Shown here: positions 1 through 8,555 of the stretch, in pieces
Layout: every line of letters starts with the position of its first letter
How positions within the stretch are numbered: the first letter of the stretch is position 1
From: Comamonas odontotermitis
GTDB taxonomy: Bacteria > Pseudomonadota > Gammaproteobacteria > Burkholderiales > Burkholderiaceae_C
Reading direction: 5' to 3'
Length of the DNA: 64,000 bases
Assembly (NCBI RefSeq): GCF_014207855.1
Contig: NZ_JACHKZ010000012.1
Coordinates: forward strand, 50,744 to 114,743
Translations under genes and position numbers: made by a program
The notes under the pieces: generated by a model
Told to the model about the DNA's origin: nothing
Seen by the model: only the letters and a program-made list of their open reading frames with translations
Database searches by the model: none

Positions 1-75
1 CGAGCCGCCTTCGCGCAAGGGCGTGACGTAACGCTCCACCACAACGGAGCGCAAGGAAGGAATTGGTGAGTCCAT
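1..75 (-). CDS. N-terminus of a HipA-like kinase family protein (partial)
   Basis: Only the first 25 codons are in the window; the gene runs off the left edge. The reading frame starts with an ATG at 75-73 and is open to base 1. The visible residues contain RYVTPLREGGS, which I recall from the start of HipA-like kinase proteins of proteobacteria. It begins 58 bases after the cobC stop on the same strand, so it could be the next operon gene or the start of another unit. The family call rests on one short motif and is tentative. It does not resemble the start of CobQ, CobS or CobT. Confidence 0.4.
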   Translation of the reverse strand, partial: MDSPIPSLRSVVVERYVTPLREGGS

Positions 76-133
76 GCGAAATGGTAGCGCCGGATGGATG
101 CCCTCGGGGCTTGCCGCGCTCATTCTCTCAGTG

Positions 134-1129
134 TTAGGGGACCACGCTCCAGGACTGCTCCAGCGCGGCCTGCGACGCGGGCGGCAGCACGCCCAGGCGC
201 ACAGCCCCTGGCAGGCCGAAGCTGGCGCAATCGCGCAGCTTGATGCCCTGCGCGCGCAGCCAAGCCAGGCGCTGCACCAAAACGCCTTCGGCCAGAGGCG
301 GCCGTGCCACAAAGTAATTGGCCTGGTGGCCGGGTACCACCGCCCAGCCCAGCCGCTCACACAGCGCCAGCTGCTGCAGCTTCCAGGCACGCAAACTCTG
401 CAGGCTCAGGGCCAGCCATCGCTGCACCTCACCGCTCGTCCAGGCTTCCAGCATGGCCACACCGTGCGCGCCCACCACCCAGGACGGCGCCAGCTCGCGC
501 AACGCGCACAACGCATCGTCCGCAACATGGCACGGCGCAATCGCGTAGGCAGCGCGCACGCCTGTCATGCCCAGGGCCTTGTTGGGCGTCCACAGCTGCC
601 AGAAACTGTCCAGGTTGCACCGTGGTGCATCGCCTTCCAGCCACAGAGGGCGATAGGCACAATCCAGAACATGCCACCCCGACCCCACAGACGCTGAAAC
701 GGTATCCCGCTCGCCCAGTGGGCTCGATGGCTCGCAGAACCAGTGCAGATTGCCATGCCCTGCACCATCCTCCACGCGATCGCGCCGCAACAGCGCCAGC
801 CCCCATACACGCGCGGCATGCGCATAGTCGCCGTAGTGGTGGCGGGGCAAGGTCACCGCCGATGCACCACTGCGCGCGGCATATTGCGTCATCCGGTGAA
901 TCAACTCACTGCTGCTGCCGCCGATGACAATGCGCCGTTGCGCCACCGCGTGAAAGGCCGCCAGCCGCTCCTGCAGCCCGGTATAGAGCGGATCGGGGTA
1001 CTGCGCCGCATGCGCTGCCTGCAGGGCCGCCACCGCCGCAGGGCACGGCCCGAAAGCGTTGCGATTGGTGGAGAAATCGTGCGCGGGTACACCCAGCGCA
1101 TCGGCGCCGCCATGGATGCTTTCAAGCAT
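134..1129 (-). CDS. cobC: Threonine-phosphate decarboxylase-like aminotransferase
   Basis: A fold-type I PLP enzyme of 331 residues. CobC/CobD proteins of this family decarboxylate L-threonine phosphate to (R)-1-amino-2-propanol phosphate, the side chain that CbiB attaches to the corrin ring. Visible family features are the N-terminal DFSTNRNAFGP stretch, the DP-YTGLQERLA segment, and TPNKALGMTGVR, whose lysine should carry PLP. The sequence is compact and cytosolic. It overlaps the end of cbiB by 8 bases, as expected for coupled partners in aminopropanol attachment. The start given is the first in frame. Other class I/II aminotransferases are possible on sequence alone, but the context is decisive. 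Confidence 0.88.
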   Translation of the reverse strand: MLESIHGGADALGVPAHDFSTNRNAFGPCPAAVAALQAAHAAQYPDPLYTGLQERLAAFHAVAQRRIVIGGSSSELIHRMTQYAARSGASAVTLPRHHYGDYAHAARVWGLALLRRDRVEDGAGHGNLHWFCEPSSPLGERDTVSASVGSGWHVLDCAYRPLWLEGDAPRCNLDSFWQLWTPNKALGMTGVRAAYAIAPCHVADDALCALRELAPSWVVGAHGVAMLEAWTSGEVQRWLALSLQSLRAWKLQQLALCERLGWAVVPGHQANYFVARPPLAEGVLVQRLAWLRAQGIKLRDCASFGLPGAVRLGVLPPASQAALEQSWSVVP

Positions 1130-2198
1130 GGCCTGCCTCCATCCACAACGCTATTGAAAAAATAGCTATCAGCATGCCTACCACCTGCGCCACTACTACT
1201 TTGGATGCCAGATTCACGGCCTGCTGCACGTGGGCCGCCTCGGGCGCCCGTCCCTGTGGATTCAACCGGTATACGCCCGGCTTGGACAAGTGCACGCCCA
1301 AGGCCAACGCCATCGCGCCCATGGGCCAGCCGCCATTGGGCGATGGCGTCACGCGTGCATCGCGCCGCAGCGCAGACCAGGGCACGCCGCCTGCCAGCAG
1401 TGCCAGCCAGGCGGCGGTAAGGCGTGCAGGCACCCAGTTGAGCACATCATCCGCCCGCGCCGCCCATTTGCCAGCCCACTGCCAGTAACGGCGATCTTCG
1501 CCCTGCCCGCGCCAGCCGGGGTAGCCCCACATCGCATCTGCCGTGTTGGCCAGGCGGTACACCGCCGCACCGGGCAGGCCCGCAATGGCAAACCAGAAGA
1601 GCGGCGCAATCACGGAGTCGCCCAGGTTCTCGGCCAGGGTCTCGATGGCGCTTTCACGCACGGTGGCGGCATCCAGTTGGGCGGTATCGCGGCTTACCAG
1701 CCATGACAGGCGCTCGCGGCCCGCTGGCAATGATTGCTGCAGCGCAGCCTCTACGGCCAGCACCTCGTCCCTTAGCATGCGCCAGGACAATAGCGGCTTG
1801 AGCAATACCCCCATGCACACCCCTGCCAGCCACCAGGGCTGGTAGGGCAGCACGAAAAGGATCGCCCCATAGACCACAAAAACAATCGCCGCCAGCGCAC
1901 ACCAAGAAAGCATCCCCAAGGCAAATCGCATCCAATCGGCTGAGCGCTCTGCGCGGGGCGCTATGCATTTCCCCAGCACGCCCAGCAGCTTGCCCATGTA
2001 GACCACCGGGTGCAGCCACGCAGGTGGCTCGCCCCACAGCCGATCAAGCGCAAGAGCCACCAGCACGGCGATCAAGGCGCACAGCACATTCTGCGACCAC
2101 AGCACCGCCGCATCTGGCGCGGCCGTGAGCGCCCGGTACAGCCAGCCCAGCGGGCTGAAGGACCAGGCCAGCAGTTCCGACCAGGTGATGACCGTCAT
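1122..2198 (-). CDS. cbiB: Adenosylcobinamide-phosphate synthase (CbiB/CobD)
   Basis: An inner-membrane enzyme of 358 residues that amidates adenosylcobyric acid with aminopropanol (phosphate), giving cobinamide (phosphate). Visible features: several hydrophobic segments, the conserved DRLWGEPPAWLHPVVYMG region near residues 52-70, the ESAIETLAENLGDSVIAPLFW block, and ANTADAMWGY. Its ATG overlaps the bluB stop (ATGA), and its end overlaps cobC. The C-terminal tail lies in an unusually A+T-rich stretch (1150-1170) containing ATAGCTAT. Length and motifs fit the family. Confidence 0.95.
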   Translation of the reverse strand: MTVITWSELLAWSFSPLGWLYRALTAAPDAAVLWSQNVLCALIAVLVALALDRLWGEPPAWLHPVVYMGKLLGVLGKCIAPRAERSADWMRFALGMLSWCALAAIVFVVYGAILFVLPYQPWWLAGVCMGVLLKPLLSWRMLRDEVLAVEAALQQSLPAGRERLSWLVSRDTAQLDAATVRESAIETLAENLGDSVIAPLFWFAIAGLPGAAVYRLANTADAMWGYPGWRGQGEDRRYWQWAGKWAARADDVLNWVPARLTAAWLALLAGGVPWSALRRDARVTPSPNGGWPMGAMALALGVHLSKPGVYRLNPQGRAPEAAHVQQAVNLASKVVVAQVVGMLIAIFSIALWMEAGHA

Positions 2199-2893
2199 GC
2201 CGCTGGTGGCTCCTCAGTCCAGACATCGTCCATCAGCATGGCTTCCAGCGGCGCACGACAGGCCCATTTTTCCTGCTGCAACATTGGCTCTGCGTAGTAG
2301 GCAGCAACAGGCCCCAGGCACAGCACGCCCAGCGGGTGGGCACCTGCTGGCATATGCAGCAGCTGCGCCAGCGCCTGTGGATCGAAGATGGACACCCAGC
2401 CCATGCCCAGCCCTTCGGCGCGCACGGCCAGCCACAGGTTCTGGATGGCGCAGGCCGCGCTGGCAATATCCATCTCAGGCAAGGTACGGCGGCCAAAGAT
2501 GTGCGCCTCGCGCCCCGGCGGCATGGCCACCACCAGCACCTCGGCCGCATCGAGCACGCCCTGCACCTTGAGCTTCATGAAATCTTCCTCGCGCTCGCCC
2601 AGTGCGTGGGCGGTACGCACCCGCTCTTCTTCCACCAGTGCATGGATGGCCTCGCGCAATGCGGCGCTTCGCACGCGGATGAAGCGCCAGGGCTGCATAA
2701 AGCCTACGCTGGGCGCATGGTGCGCCGCACGCAACAGGCGCAGCAATACCTCCTCAGGCACAGTGCCACCGGCAAAGTGGCGCATGTCGCGCCGCTCGTA
2801 GATGGCCCGGTAGACGGCTGCACGCTCTGCCTCGGTGAAAGGCATGGCGGCAATCATGGCAGGCGCTGAGGGAGGAATCGGTTTATCGGGCAT
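2195..2893 (-). CDS. bluB: 5,6-dimethylbenzimidazole synthase BluB
   Basis: BluB cannibalises reduced FMN with oxygen to make 5,6-dimethylbenzimidazole, the lower ligand of cobalamin. The 232-residue protein has a nitroreductase fold: YRAIYERRDMRHF near the N-terminus, the HHAPSVGFMQPWRF FMN-binding stretch, and RAEGLGMGWVSIF. These distinguish BluB from generic nitroreductases. The ATG at 2893 was chosen because it sits at the start of the conserved region; an upstream in-frame start adds an unrelated tail. The stop overlaps the cbiB start. Its presence implies that the organism can make the lower ligand aerobically. Confidence 0.93.
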   Translation of the reverse strand: MPDKPIPPSAPAMIAAMPFTEAERAAVYRAIYERRDMRHFAGGTVPEEVLLRLLRAAHHAPSVGFMQPWRFIRVRSAALREAIHALVEEERVRTAHALGEREEDFMKLKVQGVLDAAEVLVVAMPPGREAHIFGRRTLPEMDIASAACAIQNLWLAVRAEGLGMGWVSIFDPQALAQLLHMPAGAHPLGVLCLGPVAAYYAEPMLQQEKWACRAPLEAMLMDDVWTEEPPAA

Positions 2894-2959
2894 GGTTCGA
2901 TTGTGGGCCTTATGCCGCCGCCAGGGTGGCTGGGCAGCAAAGCCGGAGTCCATTCACAC

Positions 2960-3529
2960 TCAATCCTCGATACCGCGCTGGGCAGGAATGCCCGCCTGGA
3001 AGGCATGCTTGATGAGCTTCATCTCGGTCACGGTGTCGGCAATGTCGATGATCTCCTGCGGGCAGCGTCGGCCTGTAAGGCAGACATGCACATCCTTGGG
3101 CCGTGCAGCCAGGGTGTCGAGCACTTCCTGCAGCGGCAGCCAGCCATAGATCAGCGGGTAGGTGATTTCGTCCAGAACGACGAGGAAATACTCGCCCGAG
3201 AGGATGGCCGCGCGGGCTTTTTCCCAGCCATCGCGCGCCAGTTGGCCCGACTGCTCCAGATCCCTGCTCTTCCAGCTGAAACCGTCGCCAAGGCCTTCGA
3301 TGGACAGCCCCACCTGGTCGGCCAGCCGGTGCTCGCCAAAGCGCGCCGTAGGCACCTTCATGAACTGGAACACCTTGACGGCCTTGCCCCGGCCTGTGGC
3401 GCGGAAGGCCAGCCCAAAGGCTGCCGTGCTCTTGCCCTTGCCGTCGCCGGTATTGATGATGACGAGGCCCCGGCGTTCGCCCTCGGGCTTCTCGTAAGGC
3501 TTTTCGGTAGGGGGAGTTTCGATTTGCAT
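2960..3529 (-). CDS. cobO: Cob(I)alamin/corrinoid adenosyltransferase (CobO/BtuR type)
   Basis: Transfers the adenosyl group of ATP to reduced corrinoids, giving adenosyl-corrinoids for the later assembly steps. The 189-residue protein has the P-loop GDGKGKST at residues 28-35, preceded by RRGLVIINT, then FQFMKVPT and VVLDEITYPL (Walker B-like), all typical of CobA/CobO. The ATG at 3529 is preceded by AGAAGGAAAGC, a good ribosome binding site. The gene ends 66 bases before bluB. Confidence 0.96.
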   Translation of the reverse strand: MQIETPPTEKPYEKPEGERRGLVIINTGDGKGKSTAAFGLAFRATGRGKAVKVFQFMKVPTARFGEHRLADQVGLSIEGLGDGFSWKSRDLEQSGQLARDGWEKARAAILSGEYFLVVLDEITYPLIYGWLPLQEVLDTLAARPKDVHVCLTGRRCPQEIIDIADTVTEMKLIKHAFQAGIPAQRGIED

Positions 3530-3602
3530 GCTTTCCTTCTCACAAGTCACGGGGCGTACATATCGCCCACAGCATTTAAAAACCACCCAAGGGAGGGCTT
3601 CT

Positions 3603-4400
3603 TCATTTCGCCATCCGGGGCAATGCCATCCACAGGCCGTCGATGCTGCGCACCTGGATACGGTGGTCAAACACCGTTTCGAGCGCCGCATGGGTGGCAA
3701 GGTCGCCGCAGGCGCCCTGGTGCACCGCCCGGCCTTCCTGCAGGATCAGCATGTCGTCCGCCAGCAGTGCCACCGAGATTTCATGCAGCACGCTGATGAC
3801 CGTGGCACCCTGGCGGGTGAGCGTGCGCACGCTGTCCACCCAATCGGTCTGGTGTGGCGGATCGAGGTTGGCGAGCGGCTCATCCATCAGCAGCACCTGG
3901 GCCTGCACCGCCAATGCCCGGGCGAGCAGCACCCGCTGGCGCTCGCCGCCCGAGAGTTCGACCACCGGACGATGGCGCCACTCCCAGGCCTGGGTCTGGC
4001 GCAGGCAGCGCTCCACAATGGCGTGGTCTTCATGGCTGGGCGCTGCCAGCCAGGGCTGGTGTGGCAAGCGGCCGAGCAAGGCCACATCCAGCACCGTCAG
4101 GTCTTCGGTCACCACCTCTCCCTGGCCCAGCCAGGCCAGGGCCTGCGCGCGCGCCTTGCGGGGCCACGAATGCAGCGGCTTGCCCAGCAGATGTACCTGG
4201 CCCTGCAAGCCGTGCGCGGGCCACAGGCCGCTCAGAACCTTCAACAGGCTCGATTTGCCTGCGCCATTGGGGCCGACGATACTGGTCCACCGGCCCTTGG
4301 CAAACCCGGCAGACAGGCCATGCAATATGGGCTTGGAATGCACGTTGGCGTATATCTGCTGCGCAGCAATAGCGATAGTTTCAGGCGTATTTTGTGGCAT
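3603..4400 (-). CDS. btuD: Corrinoid ABC transporter ATP-binding protein
   Basis: Cytosolic ATPase of the BtuCDF-type importer, 265 residues. Walker A GPNGAGKSS at about residues 43-51, signature LSGGERQRV, Walker B VLLMDEP followed by LANLDPPH, and the switch histidine in VLHE are all present. The ATG shares one base with the btuC stop (TGATG), so translation is probably coupled. A much longer in-frame extension exists upstream, but it lies in another frame of btuC and has no family similarity. The context of btuC, btuF and cobalamin genes makes vitamin B12 or its precursors the likely cargo rather than iron-siderophores. Confidence 0.92.
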   Translation of the reverse strand: MPQNTPETIAIAAQQIYANVHSKPILHGLSAGFAKGRWTSIVGPNGAGKSSLLKVLSGLWPAHGLQGQVHLLGKPLHSWPRKARAQALAWLGQGEVVTEDLTVLDVALLGRLPHQPWLAAPSHEDHAIVERCLRQTQAWEWRHRPVVELSGGERQRVLLARALAVQAQVLLMDEPLANLDPPHQTDWVDSVRTLTRQGATVISVLHEISVALLADDMLILQEGRAVHQGACGDLATHAALETVFDHRIQVRSIDGLWMALPRMAK

Positions 4401-5446
4401 CACATGGCTCCTGCCGCCCGCGTGCTGCGGTGCATGCGCCACAGCAGATAGGTACCACCCAGCGCTGCGGTCAGCACGCCTACAGGCAGCTCCTGCGGCG
4501 CCACCAGCCACCGCGCCAGAATGTCTGCCGCCAGCAGCAGCGTGCCGCCCATGGCAGCGGCCAGCAAGGTGCTGCGACCGTGGCCGATACGCACGAGGCT
4601 GCGCACCAGATGCGGCGCAGCCAGCCCCACAAAGGCAATCAGGCCGGTCTGCGCCACCGAGGTACCCGTGGCCAGTGCCAGCACCGCCACCAGGCCATAG
4701 CGCAGTTGCGTCAGCGGCAGGCCCAGGCTGGTGGCCGTCGCTTCGCCCAGCGTCAGGCCATCGAGCACCCGCGAGCAGGCCCAGGTAGCCAGCGCACAAA
4801 CCAGCAGCACCGCGCCCATCAGCGCGCAGCCCTCCCAGCCCACAAATGCCGAAGTGCCCAGCGTAAAGGCCTGCATGGCCTGCAGGATGTCAGGGTGCTT
4901 CAACTCCAGCAGATCGCGCACGGCACCCAGCACCACGCCCACGATCACACCCGCCAGCAGCAAGCGCAAGGTGTTTTGCACGTTGCGCGCCAGCACCACG
5001 GTCAGGCCAACGGCGCAGGCGGCGCCAGCAAAGGCCATGCCCGTCATGCCCAGCCGGTAGATGAGGCTCAGGCTAGTGAGGGACGACCCCATCAGCACCA
5101 GGCCCACCGCGCTGCCCAGCGATGCACCCGATGCGCTGCCCAGCAGGTAGGGGTCTGCCAGCGGATTGCGGAACAGGCCTTGCGCCACCGCCCCGGCAAG
5201 GCCAAGCAATGCGCCCGCCAACCAGGCGCCCAAAGAGCGCGGCAGGCGGATGTCCATCACGATCTGCCAGGCCGTGGCGTCGTCCCGCATGCGCAGCACG
5301 CTCTCCCAGCCAGTGCTGCCCACGCTGGCCCCCACCATCAACAGCGCGATGGAAAGCAGCAGCAACACCAGCGCCAGCCAGCCGCTGCGGCGCTGGCCAG
5401 GCGCGCATTCGCGCAGTGACGCCTGCCCTGCCTGAGCCGCCATCAA
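4400..5446 (-). CDS. btuC: Corrinoid ABC transporter permease
   Basis: FecCD/BtuC family permease, 348 residues, with about nine to ten hydrophobic segments. Family landmarks are the RLPRSLGAWLAGALLGLAGA block, then NPLADPYLLGSASGASLG, the central LLLAGVIVG, and LIAFVGLAAPHLVR near the coupling region. Pairs with BtuD. The start overlaps the btuF stop (ATGA; two adjacent ATGs, 5446 or 5443), and the stop overlaps the btuD start. Confidence 0.93.
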   Translation of the reverse strand: MMAAQAGQASLRECAPGQRRSGWLALVLLLLSIALLMVGASVGSTGWESVLRMRDDATAWQIVMDIRLPRSLGAWLAGALLGLAGAVAQGLFRNPLADPYLLGSASGASLGSAVGLVLMGSSLTSLSLIYRLGMTGMAFAGAACAVGLTVVLARNVQNTLRLLLAGVIVGVVLGAVRDLLELKHPDILQAMQAFTLGTSAFVGWEGCALMGAVLLVCALATWACSRVLDGLTLGEATATSLGLPLTQLRYGLVAVLALATGTSVAQTGLIAFVGLAAPHLVRSLVRIGHGRSTLLAAAMGGTLLLAADILARWLVAPQELPVGVLTAALGGTYLLWRMHRSTRAAGAM

Positions 5447-6465
5447 CGCTGCCCTCCTTCGGCCGACTTTTCTGCGCCTTGCTTCCTCGGTGCCTTGTCA
5501 ATCAGGCACTGCGCAATCAGGTGGGCGGCCTCTGCCATGCGCGGACCGGGGCGCACAATGGTGTAGGAATCCTGGTCGCTGAAGACGCACAGGTTCCCGC
5601 CCTTGATGGCCTTGAGGCTGTTCCAGCCCGGGTAGCTGGTGGCAGCCTGCATGCTGCGGTTACCGAGCATGATCACGTCAGGCTGGGAGCGCAGCAGAAA
5701 CTCGGGGCTCAGGCGCGGAAACGGCCCCAACTCGGCAGGCACCACGTTGTCCACTCCCAATTGGGCAAGAATTTCTCCAATGAAGGACTGTGGCCCGGCA
5801 GCATAGGGGCCACGGCTCACCTCAAAATACACCCGACTGTGTCTGGCTGCCACGGGCACACGCTGCGCCGCATCCACCACCCCCGCCTGCAACTCGCGCC
5901 ACACGCGGTCGGCGCCTTCTGCAGCGGGCACGCCCAGCACCTGGCCCAACTGCTGCAGCACCTTGTGCACACCGGCCTGTGATTTCACTTCCAGCGCCGC
6001 CACTTTCACGCCCAGCGCCTCCAGCCGCTCGGCCACCTTCGAGGCATGCGACATCAGCACCAGATCGGGCTTGAGCGCCACGATGGATTCCACGCTCGGA
6101 TCCAGCCCGCCCCCCACTATTGGCAGTTTCTTGACAGCCAGCGGCCAGTCCGAATAACGATCCACCCCCACCAGCCGGTCGCACAGGCCCAGGGCGCAGG
6201 TGCTTTCGGTCAGCGAAGGCAGCAGGCTGACGATACGTTGCGGCGGCCGTGCCAGTTGCACGGTCTTGCCACGGTCATCAGTGATGGGCTGGGGAGCGAG
6301 GCGCGCAGATTCAGCCAGCACAGGAATCGCTGCCGTACGCTCGGCAGCAGGCAACTCCTTCGCGCTGGCCGCTGCCGCGCCCAGCAACGCTGCCGCCACT
6401 GCGATGCTTGCGGTACGCACGGCACGCCGCAGGAGGGATTTTGGAAAATGCATAGAACGAACCAT
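5443..6465 (-). CDS. btuF: Periplasmic corrinoid-binding protein
   Basis: Class III substrate-binding protein of about 340 residues. A basic N-terminus and a hydrophobic stretch ending in AAAASA suggest export to the periplasm. The mature part has the BtuF/FhuD pattern RIVSLLPSLTES, then LVGVDRYSDWP and VGGGLDPSVESIVALKPDLV, and near the end GWNSLKAIKGGNL. The ATG at 6465 overlaps the cobU stop as TGATG. A second ATG at 6453 (MHFPKS) would trim the signal peptide slightly. It should pass corrinoid from the TonB receptor to BtuCD. Confidence 0.91.
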   Translation of the reverse strand: MVRSMHFPKSLLRRAVRTASIAVAAALLGAAAASAKELPAAERTAAIPVLAESARLAPQPITDDRGKTVQLARPPQRIVSLLPSLTESTCALGLCDRLVGVDRYSDWPLAVKKLPIVGGGLDPSVESIVALKPDLVLMSHASKVAERLEALGVKVAALEVKSQAGVHKVLQQLGQVLGVPAAEGADRVWRELQAGVVDAAQRVPVAARHSRVYFEVSRGPYAAGPQSFIGEILAQLGVDNVVPAELGPFPRLSPEFLLRSQPDVIMLGNRSMQAATSYPGWNSLKAIKGGNLCVFSDQDSYTIVRPGPRMAEAAHLIAQCLIDKAPRKQGAEKSAEGGQR

Positions 6466-7067
6466 CATTTCATCTGCAGAGGCAGCCCCGCCGCCATCAG
6501 TGTGACGCGGTTGCACACCGCCGCCGTTTGTTGGTTGAGTACGCCCAGCGCATCGACAAAGGCGCGCACTTCGCGCCCCATCGGAATCACGCCCAGGCCG
6601 ATCTCGTTGCTGACCAGAATGACGGGGCCGGATGCGCGCTCAATCGCTTCCAAAAAAAGAGCTTGCTGCGCTTTCCAGCTGTGCGCGGGAGTCTGATTTT
6701 TCTCAAAATCGGGGGAAGGCATCAGCCAGTTGGTCAGCCACAGCGTGAGGCAATCGACGATCAGCAGGTGCTGCGGCTCGCTGCAGGCGGCTATCGCCTG
6801 TGCCACATTGCGCGCCTCTTCCACCGTGGCCAGTTGCGGTACGCGTGCGGCGCGATCACTCTGATGGCGGGCAATGCGGGCTTTCATTTCATCGTCGTAG
6901 GCGGTGCCGGTGGCGATCAAACTGGCGGTGTAACCCGCGCCTTGCTGCAGCCACTGGCGCGCCAGCAGCTCTGCTTGCCGTGATTTACCGGATTTTTGCC
7001 CGCCCAGCAGCAAGAGCTTGAGCACCGCGCCATCCACTGAAAACGAAGGTTCTGCCATGGTCGCCAT
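6465..7067 (-). CDS. cobU: Adenosylcobinamide kinase/GTP:cobinamide-phosphate guanylyltransferase
   Basis: Bifunctional nucleotide-loop assembly enzyme (CobU/CobP), 200 residues. The P-loop GGQKSGKS lies at residues 22-29, followed by RARVPQLATVEE, LIVDCLTLWLTN and ILVSNEIGLGVIPMG, all CobU signatures. The start at 7067 lies one base after the cobB stop. The segment FEKNQTPAHSWKAQQALFL (bases about 6650-6715) is A+T-rich and has the look of an in-frame insertion in a surface loop. A longer in-frame extension upstream overlaps cobB and is not real. Confidence 0.94.
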   Translation of the reverse strand: MATMAEPSFSVDGAVLKLLLLGGQKSGKSRQAELLARQWLQQGAGYTASLIATGTAYDDEMKARIARHQSDRAARVPQLATVEEARNVAQAIAACSEPQHLLIVDCLTLWLTNWLMPSPDFEKNQTPAHSWKAQQALFLEAIERASGPVILVSNEIGLGVIPMGREVRAFVDALGVLNQQTAAVCNRVTLMAAGLPLQMK

Positions 7068-7068
7068 C

Positions 7069-8523
7069 TTATGCAGTCTGGACGGCCGATGCGGCACACA
7101 CACCTGGCCAGCCCTGCTGTGCAGTTTGCTGCAGGGTCTGCAGTACATCAGCCCCCAGCAGGGCCGCCACGGCCTGCGGACAGGAGGGGAACCACGCATG
7201 GAAATAGCTGGCATGGATGCTGCCATGGCAGTACACCGCTTCCCCTTTGCCGCTTTCGGGCTCCTGGCCCGGCCGGCTGCTGCGCGCAACCAGGCCCGCA
7301 CCACTGTCCAGGCGTGAATAGTGGAAAGTGTGGCCACGCAGCACGCCCCAGGGCGTCGCCAACTGTTGCATGCCCAGGCCCGCCAGGCGTTGCTGCATGC
7401 GCGCCTGCGCGGGCAGCAGGCTCCACAGACTGTGCCAGCGGCCTTCCAGATCGGTCAAGCCTTCGGCCAGCGCCACCATGCCGCCGCATTCGGCCCACAC
7501 GGGTTTGCCTTGATCCACATGCGCCTGCAGATCCAGTTGCAGCCCGGCGTTGGCTTGCAGGGCCTGCAGGTGCAGCTCAGGGTAGCCGCCGGGCAGCCAC
7601 AAGGCATCGCACGCAGGCAGGCGCTCGCCCGCAATGGGCGAGAAAAATGCCAGCTCCGCCCCCAAGGCGCGCAAGCATTCCAGATTGGCCGCATAGATGA
7701 AGCTGAAGGCCGCATCACGTGCCACGGCAATGCGGCGGCCAGCCAGCAGTGCGGGCAACTCGGCTGCATCGTTCTGGGCCGCAAAATCCACCGACCAGCG
7801 CTGCTGCCAGTCTGGCCAGGGCAGTTGCCCCAACGGCGTCTGGGCCAGCGCATCGGCCGCTGCATCGAGCCGCTCCAGCGCATCGGGCAGCTCCTGGGCG
7901 GCCACCAGGCCCAGGTGGCGCTCCGGCAGCAGGTTGGCGCGCGGGGCACCACCCGCCAGCGCCACCTGGGACATCGCCCCGAGCCAGAGCGCCGGGTCGC
8001 GCAGGCCATCGCGTAGCAGTTCGCCGTGGTAGTTGCTTGCTACGCGATTGGCCAGCACTCCGGCAAGCTTCATGTCAGGATCAAAGTGCTGCATGCCATA
8101 GGCAATGGCGCCAAAGGTGCCAGCCATGGCCGAGGCGTCGATGACGACGACCACCGATATGCCAAGGGATTTGGCCAGATCAGCGGCGCTGCTTTCGCCA
8201 TCAAACAATCCCATCACACCTTCGATCAGCAGCACATCATGGCCAAGAGCTGCCTGGTGCAGTCGGGCACGCACATCGCGCTCGCCGCTCATCCAGCGGT
8301 CGAGCGTGTGCACATCGCCGCCGCTGGCCAGCCGGTGCCATTGCGGGTCAAGAAAATCAGGCCCGCACTTGAATACCTGCACGCGCCGCCCGGCACGCGC
8401 ATGCAGACGCGCCAGCGCCGCCGTCACCGTCGTCTTGCCCTGCCCGGACGCGGGCGCCGCCACCAGCAGCGCCACGCACCGGGCGGTTTTCTCGCCATCG
8501 GCTCCGCTCACAGACGCATCCAT
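7069..8523 (-). CDS. cobB: Cobyrinate a,c-diamide synthase
   Basis: CobB/CbiA amidates the a and c side chains of (hydrogeno)cobyrinate using glutamine and ATP. The 484-residue protein has an N-terminal dethiobiotin-synthetase-like ATPase domain with APASGQGKTT at residues 23-32 and GVMGLFDGE, and a C-terminal class I glutamine amidotransferase domain with WLPGGYPELH and the nucleophile cysteine in WAECGGMVALAEG. I chose the ATG at 8523; an alternative at 8571 would overlap btuB. It follows btuB by 32 bases. Its presence is notable because no ring-building genes are visible here. Confidence 0.95.
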   Translation of the reverse strand: MDASVSGADGEKTARCVALLVAAPASGQGKTTVTAALARLHARAGRRVQVFKCGPDFLDPQWHRLASGGDVHTLDRWMSGERDVRARLHQAALGHDVLLIEGVMGLFDGESSAADLAKSLGISVVVVIDASAMAGTFGAIAYGMQHFDPDMKLAGVLANRVASNYHGELLRDGLRDPALWLGAMSQVALAGGAPRANLLPERHLGLVAAQELPDALERLDAAADALAQTPLGQLPWPDWQQRWSVDFAAQNDAAELPALLAGRRIAVARDAAFSFIYAANLECLRALGAELAFFSPIAGERLPACDALWLPGGYPELHLQALQANAGLQLDLQAHVDQGKPVWAECGGMVALAEGLTDLEGRWHSLWSLLPAQARMQQRLAGLGMQQLATPWGVLRGHTFHYSRLDSGAGLVARSSRPGQEPESGKGEAVYCHGSIHASYFHAWFPSCPQAVAALLGADVLQTLQQTAQQGWPGVCAASAVQTA

Positions 8524-8555
8524 CACCCTGTTTGCTCCTGACGTTCTGGATGCCC

